Assembly (NCBI GenBank): GCA_900757505.1
Contig: CAAEOE010000046.1
Span: forward strand, 1-22,925
Length of the DNA: 22,925 nucleotides
Direction of reading: 5' to 3'
Origin: an uncultured Collinsella sp.
GTDB taxonomy: Bacteria; Actinomycetota; Coriobacteriia; Coriobacteriales; Coriobacteriaceae
The translations under genes were made by a program, and so were the position numbers. The notes beneath the pieces are model-generated. The model searched no databases. It was not told the DNA's origin and worked only from the letters and a program-made list of their open reading frames with translations. Each line of letters begins with the position of its first letter. The first letter of the stretch is position 1. Positions 1 through 7,661 of this stretch are shown piece after piece.

Positions 1-41
1 CGGCTGCTGCGCCAACTGCCCGCATAACCACTAGAAACAAC

Positions 42-80
42 GCGGCCCCGCGATCAACGCCGATCGCGGGGCCGCCTCTT
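42..80. terminator. Strong hairpin, probable terminator between converging transcripts
   Basis: A perfect 14-bp stem (42-55 with 62-75, GCGGCCCCGCGATC) closes a 6-nt loop. On the plus strand it is followed by a short T-rich run (CTCTTT), and on the minus strand by GTTGTTTC. It could end a plus-strand gene entering from the left edge as well as the rsmB transcript. The first 27 or 34 bases could hold the end of such a gene (stop codons at 25-27 in frame 1 and 32-34 in frame 2), but too little is visible to name one. Confidence 0.7.
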
Positions 81-101
81 TCTGTTGCAGGTAGCTCTAT
101 G

Positions 102-168
102 AGTTGCGGTGAAATAAGGACTGTTTGGCAGGTAGATGCCGCTATTCAATCCCTATTTCACCGCAACT
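102..168. repeat. Palindromic repeat, family A, copy 1
   Basis: Inverted arms AGTTGCGGTGAAATAAGG (102-119) and its near-perfect complement (151-168, one mismatch) enclose GACTG and a small inner hairpin (GGCA 127-130 with TGCC 137-140). The same arms recur at 16358-16426 around a different inner hairpin. It lies 6 bp past the rsmB stop codon. Size, palindromy and position after a stop resemble REP/MITE elements; no transposase is visible nearby. It could also help end or stabilise the rsmB transcript. Confidence 0.8.
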
Positions 169-174
169 TAGTCG

Positions 175-1575
175 TTACTTGCGGACCAGTCTGGCGCAGA
201 AGTGGCCGTCGTAGGAATCGGCGTTTACGGGGACGCTTTGGAAGAGGCCTCGATCGTTTTGGCGTACGGATACGAGCTTCTTGGCCTGATCGAACTCAGG
301 GAGTTGCAGAATCTGTGCCTCGGAAAGCGATGCCACGCTAAAGCCGGCGCCCTCAGGAGAAGCAAGGAAAGCATCCACCACCTGCGTGTTCTCCTCGTCG
401 AAGACTGAGCACGTCGCATAGATGAGCTCGCCGCCGGCAGCCACGCGCGCGGCGGCTTCCTTGAGCATCGACAGCTGCAGTTTGGGCAGCTCAACCGTCA
501 CATCCTTTTCGGTCAGACGCCACGGGATCTCGGGATGACGACGCATGGTTCCGGTGCCTGAGCACGGCGCATCGATAAACACGGTATCGAACTTGACCCG
601 CTCACCGCGCATGGCATCAAACGATGTGAGAACCTCATCGAGCTCGCAAGCATCACCCGAAACCGTACGAACGCCCTGAATACCGGCCTTATGCAGGCGA
701 GCGAGATTCAGATCGCACTTGCGATCATGCAGGTCAAGCGCCGTATGCTGACGTTCATAGCCCGCACGCTTGGCCTGGCACATCATCACATAGGTCTTGG
801 TGCCACGACCGGCACCAATCTCAAGGCAGCTTCCAGGGCGCGTGGCTGCCGTGGCGATAAGCTGCGCGTTGAGATCAGATGCCACCGCGGCAGCACGCTC
901 AAACACACCCGAAGCAACGGTAACCTGGGCATCAACCGGGGCATGGCAGCCCGGGAAGACAGGCGCGACGAGCTGCGAGATATACGGATCGGGCTTGGTC
1001 GCAAAGGCGTTCTCATGCAGGGCCAGTGGCGCGGGGGCCAGATTGCCGGCAAAGTTAAGCGCACCCTCTGGCGTGTCGAACGATGCCATAATGCGAGCGC
1101 ACAGCCAACGCGGCAGTCCCATCAGGCGCGACAGACGAACCAGGCGTCGCTCAGACTCATCTACATCGGACGCCGTGGCAAAGTCCCCAACGTTGTCCGC
1201 GACCTTATGCAGCACGGCATTGGCCAAACCGGCGGCAGACTTAGCTCCGCTGCGCACCAGCTCAACGCCCTGACTCACCGCAACGCGACCAGGCGTATGC
1301 AGATAGAGCATCTCGAAGGCCGAGATACGAAGCGCCATGCGAACACGCGGCGCAACCTTTTTAGGCTTATCGAGAAACTGATCGAGCAGTTCGTCCAAAA
1401 TACCCTGCGTCGCGGCCACACCAAGCGCCAAGCGAGCTGCAAAAGCGGAATCGCGCTGGTCAATAGCCTTGGCCGATGCGCGAGAGGACAGCACGTCACG
1501 CGCATACATACCGCGGCGATCAGCCTCCATTAGCACATCGAGCGCAAGCTTGCGCGCGGGAGACAGCTTGCTCAT
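175..1575 (-). CDS. rsmB: 16S rRNA (cytosine-967-C5)-methyltransferase RsmB
   Basis: 466 residues, the usual length. It transfers a methyl group from S-adenosylmethionine to C5 of a cytosine in 16S rRNA. Residues 1-140 form a NusB-like helical RNA-binding domain. The Rossmann methyltransferase half follows: SAM site around CLEIGAGRGTKT (250-261), motif IV DAPCSG with Cys338, and motif VI TCS with Cys389, the two cysteines of RNA m5C methyltransferases. The family normally has a PGGK-type loop in motif I, so GAGRG is a departure. The start is the ATG at 1573-1575, because it overlaps the fmt stop as ATGA. An upstream in-frame ATG at 1621-1623 would run deep into fmt. Coupled translation with fmt is expected. 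Confidence 0.93.
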   Translation of the reverse strand: MSKLSPARKLALDVLMEADRRGMYARDVLSSRASAKAIDQRDSAFAARLALGVAATQGILDELLDQFLDKPKKVAPRVRMALRISAFEMLYLHTPGRVAVSQGVELVRSGAKSAAGLANAVLHKVADNVGDFATASDVDESERRLVRLSRLMGLPRWLCARIMASFDTPEGALNFAGNLAPAPLALHENAFATKPDPYISQLVAPVFPGCHAPVDAQVTVASGVFERAAAVASDLNAQLIATAATRPGSCLEIGAGRGTKTYVMMCQAKRAGYERQHTALDLHDRKCDLNLARLHKAGIQGVRTVSGDACELDEVLTSFDAMRGERVKFDTVFIDAPCSGTGTMRRHPEIPWRLTEKDVTVELPKLQLSMLKEAAARVAAGGELIYATCSVFDEENTQVVDAFLASPEGAGFSVASLSEAQILQLPEFDQAKKLVSVRQNDRGLFQSVPVNADSYDGHFCARLVRK

Positions 1576-2492
1576 GACAGAACACCCCACGTCAAATCGA
1601 CACCCTGCAGGCCGGCAGCCCAAGCAGAAGCAGCCATGGCGCGCTTGCCGTCGGGCTTAACCTCGAGCAACTCAACCGTGCCATCGGAAAGACCCAGGTA
1701 AACACGCTTGGCCTTAACGAGAACCTGACCCTCGCCAAGCGACACATCAGCCGGCGCAGCATCGAGCACGCGCACGATCTTGCCAGCAATCACGCAACGA
1801 GCAGGCGCGGTATCGGACGAAGCGAGCACATGACGCACGCAATCGAGCGCAGCCATCTGCGGATCCAGACGCATCTCCAGCTTGGAAATCTTGGCAGCAT
1901 GGGTAACGAGCGACTCATCCTGCTCAGTCCAAACAGCCGAGCCATCGGCAAGCGAGGGAAGCGTATCGGCAAGCAGTTTGCCGCCAAGCTCACCAAGCTC
2001 CATGGTCAGCGCCTCAGCATGCTTACCGGCAACCGACGTGGAAGCCTGAGCACAATAAGCGCCGGTATCAACGCCATGTCCAATGCGCATAATGGAAACG
2101 CCAGCAATCTCATCACCAGCGAGAATGGCACGCTGAATAGGGGCAGCCCCACGCCAACGAGGCAGCAAGGACGCATGAACGTTCACAATACCAAGCGGCG
2201 CCATATGCAGCACCTCATCGGGCAAAATGCAACCATAGGCAGCCACACAGAAAATATCAGCCTGCGCGGCTTTGAGCGCCTCAACAACCTCAGGCGTCAT
2301 ACGATTAGCCTCAACAACCGGCAACCCCAGCTCAAGCGCCTTGGCCTTAACAGGAGAAGGCTCGAGCTTCTTACCGCGCCCACGAACAGCATCAGGACGA
2401 GTAACAACAAGCGCAATCTCGTTACCAGCCTCGACAAGCGAAACCAGCGAAGGCACAGCAAAATCAGGCGTACCCATAAACACAATACGCAT
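1572..2492 (-). CDS. fmt: Methionyl-tRNA formyltransferase Fmt
   Basis: 306 residues, typical length. It formylates initiator Met-tRNA from 10-formyltetrahydrofolate. The N-terminus MRIVFMGTPDFAVPSL is the family signature. The catalytic Asn104, His106 and Asp142 (matching Asn106/His108/Asp144 of E. coli) sit in NVHASLLPRWRGAAP and GVDTGAYC. The C-terminal third is the tRNA-binding beta-barrel domain. A GGGGAG ribosome site lies about 9 nt before the ATG. The deformylase gene def, which acts in the reverse direction on nascent proteins, lies upstream on the same strand but is separated by 361 bp with a large palindrome, so fmt-rsmB may have its own promoter. Confidence 0.95.
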   Translation of the reverse strand: MRIVFMGTPDFAVPSLVSLVEAGNEIALVVTRPDAVRGRGKKLEPSPVKAKALELGLPVVEANRMTPEVVEALKAAQADIFCVAAYGCILPDEVLHMAPLGIVNVHASLLPRWRGAAPIQRAILAGDEIAGVSIMRIGHGVDTGAYCAQASTSVAGKHAEALTMELGELGGKLLADTLPSLADGSAVWTEQDESLVTHAAKISKLEMRLDPQMAALDCVRHVLASSDTAPARCVIAGKIVRVLDAAPADVSLGEGQVLVKAKRVYLGLSDGTVELLEVKPDGKRAMAASAWAAGLQGVDLTWGVLS

Positions 2493-2708
2493 AAAGAACG
2501 TCTCCCCTCAACCAAAGCCGAGACGGCTACAAATAACAGCGGAAAGCCAAGTACCCAGCCCATCCGCAATAACAATTCAACAAGAACAAATATACCCAAA
2601 AACAAAGAAAGAGCCGCATAAAAGCAGCCCTCCCAACAAAGCATCTATCAGGGAAGACGCCCCTCCCTGGCCCGACGGCACCCGGGCGAAAAGGAGCACG
2701 AAAACGCA
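2493..2708. other. Gene-free, A+T-rich spacer upstream of fmt
   Basis: No convincing gene is seen on either strand. The part nearest fmt (about 2520-2640) is unusually A-rich on the plus strand (T-rich on the minus strand) compared with the genes around it, and holds a TATATT sequence on the minus strand near 2590 that could be a -10 box for fmt-rsmB. No matching -35 box stands out. A short inverted repeat GCCCG/CGGGC lies near 2670-2687. A hydrophobic minus-strand frame from 2644 runs far into fmt, has no ribosome site, and is rejected. Confidence 0.4.
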
Positions 2709-2845
2709 GTCCCCTTCCGCCGCAGGGCCTAGGTTATTGCTCCACGCGCAGTTCCGCACGAGCCGAAGAGCACTTAATGTGCTCTTCGTGCGAGCAGGAC
2801 TGTTTGAGCATGGAGCAAAACCTAGGCCCTGCGGCGGAAGGGGAC
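2709..2845. repeat. Nested palindrome with conserved covarying core, copy 1
   Basis: The outer arms (2709-2744 and 2811-2845) are complementary over about 35 bp with one bulged base. They begin GTCCCCTTCCGCCGCAGGGC. Inside is a core hairpin: AGT-t-CC, GCAC, a 5-nt bulge GAGCC, stem GAAGAGCAC, loop TTAAT, stem GTGCTCTTC, GTGC, bulge GAGCA, GGACT. The same core, with a compensated inner stem and unrelated outer arms, recurs at 9160-9278. The right arm ends 8 bp from the def stop codon. It may act as a terminator between def and fmt, but its conserved core is not needed for that. I do not recognise it as a named RNA or insertion sequence. Confidence 0.85.
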
Positions 2846-2853
2846 GGTGGGAC

Positions 2854-3390
2854 CTACTCCGTCTCGCCCGGTCGAGCGCCGCGGGCCAGGGCGTCCTGGT
2901 ACTCCTTGACTGCCTTGAGCCTCTGCATCGGCTTCAGTCGCTCGAACATGGTGTTACCGTGCAGGTGATCGATCTCGTGCTGCAGGCACACGCAGAACAG
3001 GTCGCCCGAAGCCTCATAGCGAATCAGGTTGGCGTCCAAGTCGTACGCCTCGACGACGACATGGTCAGGACGCTCAATCTCGCAGCTAATGCCAGGAATG
3101 GAAAGGCAGCCCTCGCTAAAGGGCACAAGATGGTCACTCTGCTCAACAATGACAGGGTTGATGAGCACGTAGGGGTCGTAGTCGTTCTTGTCGCTGTAGT
3201 CGCAGTCGATGGTGACGAGCTGAATGAGCTCGCCGATCTGCGGGGCAGCCAGGCCGCAACCGCCGTTCTCGAACATCATCTTTTTCATCTTCTCGGCAAG
3301 CGCCTCGATCGCCGGGGTGATCTCCTCGATGACGGCGCACTCCTGGCGCAGACGAGGGTCGGGCGACAGTACGATTCCGTTGGCTTCCAT
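2854..3390 (-). CDS. def: Peptide deformylase Def
   Basis: 178 residues. This metalloenzyme removes the formyl group from the N-terminal methionine of new proteins. All three family motifs are present: GCGLAAPQIG (44-53), EGCLSIPG (93-100, metal-binding Cys) and QHEIDHLHG (137-145, HExxH with catalytic Glu139). Two ATGs are possible. The one at 3394-3396 directly abuts the purine-rich GAAAGG with no spacing, whereas the one at 3388-3390 has 6 nt from it, so I choose the latter. The gene begins 18 bp after the priA stop, so the two are probably cotranscribed. A nested palindrome follows the stop by 8 bp. Confidence 0.94.
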   Translation of the reverse strand: MEANGIVLSPDPRLRQECAVIEEITPAIEALAEKMKKMMFENGGCGLAAPQIGELIQLVTIDCDYSDKNDYDPYVLINPVIVEQSDHLVPFSEGCLSIPGISCEIERPDHVVVEAYDLDANLIRYEASGDLFCVCLQHEIDHLHGNTMFERLKPMQRLKAVKEYQDALARGARPGETE

Positions 3391-3408
3391 GGCCATCCTT
3401 TCGGGTTG

Positions 3409-5862
3409 TTACATCAAATCATAGGCGTCGACGTCAACGCTCACGCTCACGCCGCGCACAGAGCCCACCTCTTTGAGGCAGGCATCGATATCATCAGAGA
3501 CATGGTACCCCACGGGCGACTTCACAAGCAGGTGGAAGCGATAACGGTCCTTGGCTCTCTCGATTACACACGAAGCCGGGCCCAGCACCTGCGGCACGGC
3601 ACTCCCCGCCCGCAAAAAGTCGGGCGCGGCGGCATGCCAGCGGCGCTTGAGGAGCTTTGCGATGCGCCCGATGTAGTCCTGCGCGTCGTCTCGGTTCGCC
3701 GACCACACCAAAATGTTGACTAGGCGAACAAACGGCGGGTACAGCGCGTCGCGGCGCTGGTCCAGGTCGTAGTCGGTAAAGATCGAACGGTCGTGCTCAG
3801 CGACGGCGCGAATGACCGGGTCATCGGGCAGGTAGGTCTGGATGATCACCTCGCCGGGGCGATCACCGCGACCGGCACGGCCGGCGACTTGCTCCAGCAA
3901 ATCGTAGGCGCGCTCCCCTGCTCTAAAATCAGGCAGCTTCAGCGCAAAGTCGGCATTGACCACGCCCACAAGCGTGACCTCGGGAAAGTCGAGACCCTTT
4001 GCGATCATTTGGGTGCCCAGCAACACGGCGCAATCGGCGGCATCGAACTGCTCGAGCAACTTTTTGTGCGCGTCCTTGCCGCGCGTGGAGTCGGCATCCA
4101 TGCGAATGATGGCGACGTCCTCGGGCAACATCTGGTGCAGCGCATCCTCGATCTGCTGCGTGCCCAGGCCCATTTTTGCCAGGTAGCGACTGCCGCATTT
4201 GGGACAGCGACTCGTAGGGGCCGGATAGGGCTGCACGCGCCAGGACGATCCGCAGGTGTGGCACTGCAGCGTGTGCGTGCGCTCGTGATACGTGAGCGCG
4301 GTGGAGCAGTGATTGCAGGTGGGGACGCAGCCACACTCGCGGCACATCAAAAACGGCGCAAAGCCACGGCGGTTGTGCAGTAACACGGCCTTTTCGCGGC
4401 GCTCGACCACACGCTCCAAGCCCTGCATCAAGGGTTTTGAGAACATGGAACGGCTGCCGTGAGAAAACTCGCGGCGCAGGTCGGCGATCCGAACCGTAGG
4501 CAGGACTGCGTGTCCCGGGCGCTCGGGCATCTCGACGCGCGTCCAGGTGGCACCGTTATACGTGCCGCGACGGCAGCGGTCGAGGGCTTCGGCAGAAGGC
4601 GTGGCCGAACCCAGCACGAGTGGGCAACGATAGCGACGCGCCATCTCGGCTGCCACCTCGCGCGCGTGGTAGCGCGGACTGGAGCCCTGCTTGTAGCTGG
4701 TCTCGTGCTCCTCGTCGATGATGATGAGGCCCAAGTCGCTGAGCGGGCAAAAGAGCGCCGAGCGGGCACCCACGACCACACGCGCGGCACCGCTGGCAAC
4801 CATATCCCACTGGTCCAGGCGCTCGCCGGCCGAAAGCCGCGAATGGAACACGGCAACAGTCTCGCCAAAGCGCGAGCGGAAGCGGCCGACGGTCTGGGCC
4901 GTCAGCGAGATCTCGGGCACCAGCACGCAGGCCGAACGGCCGGCTGCGAGCACGCGCTCGATGGCGGAGAGGTAAACCTCGGTTTTGCCGGAGCCGGTGA
5001 CGCCGTCGACCAACACCACGTCGCCATGAGCGTCCAGACGGGCGCGCTCAATCTGCGCGAGGGCCTGCTGCTGGCCGTTGGTGAGTGCCACCGGGGCCTT
5101 CCCGCTCGCCGAGGACAGCGTGGTCTGCTCACTGCAGCCACGCCACGCACGGCGCTCCTCCACCACCACGACGCCACGCTTTTCGAGCGCCTTGATGGTC
5201 GCCGACATGCTGTTATAGAGAAGGTTGAGGTCGCGGGTCGTGACCGGGCCGCACTGGAGCGCCTCGATAAGCTGACGCTGGCGGACTGCGGTCTTGGGCG
5301 GCGTATAGTCGAAACCCTCGGGCGTGAGCATGACCCAGCGGTTTTGGATGGGTTTGACGGCGGGGCGCTCAACGGTCCACACGCCGTCGTCGCCCTTGAC
5401 CACGCGCGGGCTGCCGCCCGGAGGCAAAAACAGGCGCAGGCACTCGGAAAGCGTCGCGACGTACTCGCGGCTCATCCAACGCGCGATGCGGGCAGCCTCG
5501 GCGGTAAAGAGCTGTTTGCTGAGGATGGCTTCGACAGGCTTGATGCGCGAAGGGTTGAGGGCGTTGTTGCCTTGCAGGTCGCCCAGCTCGGGCGCAATGT
5601 CGACGATGTAGCCTGCGGCGGCACGATTGCCAAAGTGGACCAGGACCGTCGATCCAACCTGGGCCTCGTTGGCAAGGGACTCGGGAATGCCGTAGGCAAA
5701 CGGCTCGGACAGCGCACGCGTCGGGATGTCGAGGACCACGCTCACGTAGGCGGCGACGGGTTCGGGTACGGGCTCGGGCTGCGCCGGGGCGGCAGCAGGA
5801 GCCGCGGACTTCGGAACTTCCTCCGGTTCCGGCGAACCAAACAGCGAAAGTTGCTCGGCCAT
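3409..5862 (-). CDS. priA: Primosomal protein N' (PriA), replication restart helicase
   Basis: 817 residues. It is a 3'-to-5' DNA helicase that recognises stalled forks and reloads the replisome. After a Pro/Ala-rich N-terminal extension (about residues 10-37) comes the 3'-end-binding domain (about 38-145). The helicase core carries Walker A GVTGSGKT (287-294) and the DEEH box (383-386). The zinc-binding insert has its cysteine pairs at 507/510, 516/519, 534/537 and 553/556. The late motif QVAGRAGRGDRPGE is present. The start ATG has AGGAGGT 9 nt upstream. It heads the priA-def unit. All key ATPase and zinc residues are present, so an active helicase is expected. Confidence 0.95.
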   Translation of the reverse strand: MAEQLSLFGSPEPEEVPKSAAPAAAPAQPEPVPEPVAAYVSVVLDIPTRALSEPFAYGIPESLANEAQVGSTVLVHFGNRAAAGYIVDIAPELGDLQGNNALNPSRIKPVEAILSKQLFTAEAARIARWMSREYVATLSECLRLFLPPGGSPRVVKGDDGVWTVERPAVKPIQNRWVMLTPEGFDYTPPKTAVRQRQLIEALQCGPVTTRDLNLLYNSMSATIKALEKRGVVVVEERRAWRGCSEQTTLSSASGKAPVALTNGQQQALAQIERARLDAHGDVVLVDGVTGSGKTEVYLSAIERVLAAGRSACVLVPEISLTAQTVGRFRSRFGETVAVFHSRLSAGERLDQWDMVASGAARVVVGARSALFCPLSDLGLIIIDEEHETSYKQGSSPRYHAREVAAEMARRYRCPLVLGSATPSAEALDRCRRGTYNGATWTRVEMPERPGHAVLPTVRIADLRREFSHGSRSMFSKPLMQGLERVVERREKAVLLHNRRGFAPFLMCRECGCVPTCNHCSTALTYHERTHTLQCHTCGSSWRVQPYPAPTSRCPKCGSRYLAKMGLGTQQIEDALHQMLPEDVAIIRMDADSTRGKDAHKKLLEQFDAADCAVLLGTQMIAKGLDFPEVTLVGVVNADFALKLPDFRAGERAYDLLEQVAGRAGRGDRPGEVIIQTYLPDDPVIRAVAEHDRSIFTDYDLDQRRDALYPPFVRLVNILVWSANRDDAQDYIGRIAKLLKRRWHAAAPDFLRAGSAVPQVLGPASCVIERAKDRYRFHLLVKSPVGYHVSDDIDACLKEVGSVRGVSVSVDVDAYDLM

Positions 5863-5892
5863 GGCCCCAGCACCTCCTATCCCATACGTCTA

Positions 5893-5928
5893 CAGAAACA
5901 AGAGCCCCGCTCGGGGTGAACGGGGCTC
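5893..5928 (-). terminator. Probable gltX terminator
   Basis: An 8-bp stem (CGAGCCCC on the minus strand, 5921-5928 with 5902-5909) encloses 11 nt. Downstream on the minus strand comes TTGTTTCT. It lies 24 bp past the gltX stop and before the priA ribosome site, so it would separate gltX from priA-def. The T-run is interrupted, so termination may be partial. Confidence 0.6.
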
Positions 5929-5951
5929 GGGTACATACGTTTGCGCAGCGA

Positions 5952-7427
5952 TTACAGCGCCATCGTGCGGGCGCGGTCGATACGCGCCAGGCAGTCGTCG
6001 CGGCCGACGAGCGCCATGGTCTCGCCCAGCGGAGGACTCACCATGTTGCCACAGACGGCGACGCGCACAGCCTGGAACACCACGCGCTTCTTGAGGTCCA
6101 TCTGCTCGGGCAGCGGCTCAAGCGCAGCGTCGATGTTGGCAGCCATCCACTCGTTCACACCCTCGAGCGCGGCCTTGGCGGCATCAAGAATGGCGCCCAT
6201 GCCCTCCTTGGCCAGGCCCTTGTTGACGGATTTCTCGTCATACTCGAGCGTCTCGGCCGTGGCAAAGATGGGAGCGGCGACGGTCACGGCGTCGGCCGGC
6301 ATCTTGGTGCGCGGCTTGACGATGGCGGCAAGCGCGTCGATCCAATCCTCGCCGTACTCGACATTACCCTCGATGAGACCCGCCTCGTGCAGCTCAGGGA
6401 CCATGATCTCATCGGCAAACTGAGCATCGGACATGCCATTGATGTACTCGGCGTTGACCCAGTCGAGCTTCTTGGGGTCAAAGGTCGCCGGGTTCTTGGA
6501 GATGCGGTCGAGCGAGAACTTGCTGGCCAGGACATCGCGCGGGATGATCGTGGTTTCGCCGTCGAGCGACCAGCCAAGCAGCGCCAGATAGTTGACGAAG
6601 GCGTCGGACAGGTAACCGGCGTCGCGATACTCCTCCACCGAGGTGGCGCCGTGGCGCTTGGAGAGCTTCTTGCCGTCGGCACCCAAGATCATGGAGATGT
6701 GGGCGAACGTGGGCACGGCCGCGCCGAGAGCCTCGTAGACCATGACCTGACGCGGGGTGTTGGACAGATGGTCGTCGCCGCGGATGACATGGGTAATCTT
6801 CATCATGGCGTCGTCGACGACGGTCGCGAAGTTGTACGTGGGCGTGCCGTCGGAGCGGAAGATAACGAAGTCGTCGAGCTCCTTGGCGTCGAAGGTCACC
6901 TCGCCGTGGACGGCATCGTGGATGACGACGTCGCCGCGGTCCTCGGGCACCTTGATGCGCAGGACGTAGGACTCGCCGGCCTCGATGCGGCGGCGGGCCT
7001 CCTCGGGATCAAGATCGCGGCAACGGCGCTGATAGCCCTGGAAGGGGTCCTTGCGCTCCTGCGCGGCCTTGCGGTCGGCGTCGAGCTGCTCCTTGGTGCA
7101 GAAGCAGGGATAGGCCTTGCCCTCGTCCCAAAGCTTCTGGGCGGCCTGCTTGTACAGGTCCAGGCGCTCGGTCTGGGCGTAGGGGCCAAAGTCGCCGCCC
7201 ACCTCGGGACCCTCGTCCCAGTCCAGGCCCAGCCAACGCATGGCGCGCAGGATGATCTGCGTGTTCTCGTCGGTGGAGCGGGTGGGGTCGGTGTCGTCGA
7301 TGCGCAGGATGAACGTGCCGCCGTTTGCACGGGCGAAAGCCCAGTTATAGATAGCGGTGCGGGCGCCGCCGATGTGCAGCTTGCCCGTGGGTGAGGGTGC
7401 AAAGCGGACGCGAACGTCTGATGCCAT
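5952..7427 (-). CDS. gltX: Glutamyl-tRNA synthetase GltX
   Basis: 491 residues, typical for a bacterial class I enzyme that charges tRNA-Glu. The HIGH-type motif is PSPTGKLHIGGART (11-24) and the KMSKS-type motif is KKLSKRHG near residue 250. The C-terminal part is the all-helical anticodon-binding domain. The start ATG at 7425-7427 has GAGGAG 7 nt upstream and opens with MASDVRVRFAPSPTG, where the family begins. An in-frame ATG at 7562 would lie inside the neighbouring palindrome and add 45 residues foreign to the family. Whether it discriminates Glu from Gln tRNA cannot be read here. It is divergent from metK. Confidence 0.96.
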   Translation of the reverse strand: MASDVRVRFAPSPTGKLHIGGARTAIYNWAFARANGGTFILRIDDTDPTRSTDENTQIILRAMRWLGLDWDEGPEVGGDFGPYAQTERLDLYKQAAQKLWDEGKAYPCFCTKEQLDADRKAAQERKDPFQGYQRRCRDLDPEEARRRIEAGESYVLRIKVPEDRGDVVIHDAVHGEVTFDAKELDDFVIFRSDGTPTYNFATVVDDAMMKITHVIRGDDHLSNTPRQVMVYEALGAAVPTFAHISMILGADGKKLSKRHGATSVEEYRDAGYLSDAFVNYLALLGWSLDGETTIIPRDVLASKFSLDRISKNPATFDPKKLDWVNAEYINGMSDAQFADEIMVPELHEAGLIEGNVEYGEDWIDALAAIVKPRTKMPADAVTVAAPIFATAETLEYDEKSVNKGLAKEGMGAILDAAKAALEGVNEWMAANIDAALEPLPEQMDLKKRVVFQAVRVAVCGNMVSPPLGETMALVGRDDCLARIDRARTMAL

Positions 7428-7467
7428 GGAAATCTCCTCGATTGCAGGATGGATGTCTAACCGCACC

Positions 7468-7473
7468 AGTATA
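7468..7473 (-). promoter_or_regulatory. Candidate gltX -10 box
   Basis: TATACT on the minus strand, about 40 nt before the gltX ATG. No clear -35 box at 17 nt; a weak TTGTGC lies about 19 nt upstream. Called from sequence similarity and position only. Confidence 0.4.
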
Positions 7474-7508
7474 AAGCAACAAAGCAACCTCCGCACAAAG
7501 GGCACCGA

Positions 7509-7604
7509 CCTACTCATTGGGGACAGACTTAAATGACCAGCCGTTGGGCAACCTGTCGGCACTTAGGCAAATCTGATTATTTAAGTCTGTCCCCAATGAG
7601 TAGG
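7509..7604. repeat. Palindromic repeat, family B, between gltX and metK promoters
   Basis: Perfect 26-bp inverted arms (7509-7534 and 7579-7604) contain the core GGGGACAGACTTAAAT. They flank a 44-nt middle with its own small hairpin (GCCG 7540-7543 with CGGC 7557-7560). Arms containing GGGGACAGAC are, from general knowledge, common in REP-like elements mobilised by Y1/IS200-type transposases; none is encoded here. It lies upstream of both divergent promoters and outside both transcripts as I place them. Confidence 0.8.
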
Positions 7605-7614
7605 TGCGGAAAGG

Positions 7615-7643
7615 GTGTGAATGTTTGATTTACGCGCTATGAT
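7615..7643 (+). promoter_or_regulatory. Candidate metK promoter
   Basis: A good -10 box TATGAT (7638-7643) with a poor -35 (GTGTGA, 7615-7620) at 17 nt. It would give a leader of about 60 nt before metK. Confidence 0.45.
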
Positions 7644-7661
7644 GTGCCCTTGCATAGAGAG

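Noticed and set aside
1..34. End of a plus-strand gene at the left edge
   Set aside because: Two frames end in stops at 25-27 and 32-34, but fewer than 11 codons are visible and neither can be identified.
2297..2644. Hydrophobic 115-codon minus-strand frame between def and fmt
   Set aside because: No ribosome site, and two thirds... more than half lies inside fmt in another frame; hydrophobicity comes from the T-rich spacer.
2272..7400. Several plus-strand open frames of 480-490 codons opposite def, priA and gltX
   Set aside because: They are antisense to genes with clear family motifs, have no ribosome sites or domains, and arise from the GC-rich third positions of the true genes.
7428..7562. 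Longer N-terminus for GltX from 7562
   Set aside because: It would translate the family-B palindrome; MASDVRVRFAPSPTG at 7427 is the normal beginning with a good ribosome site.
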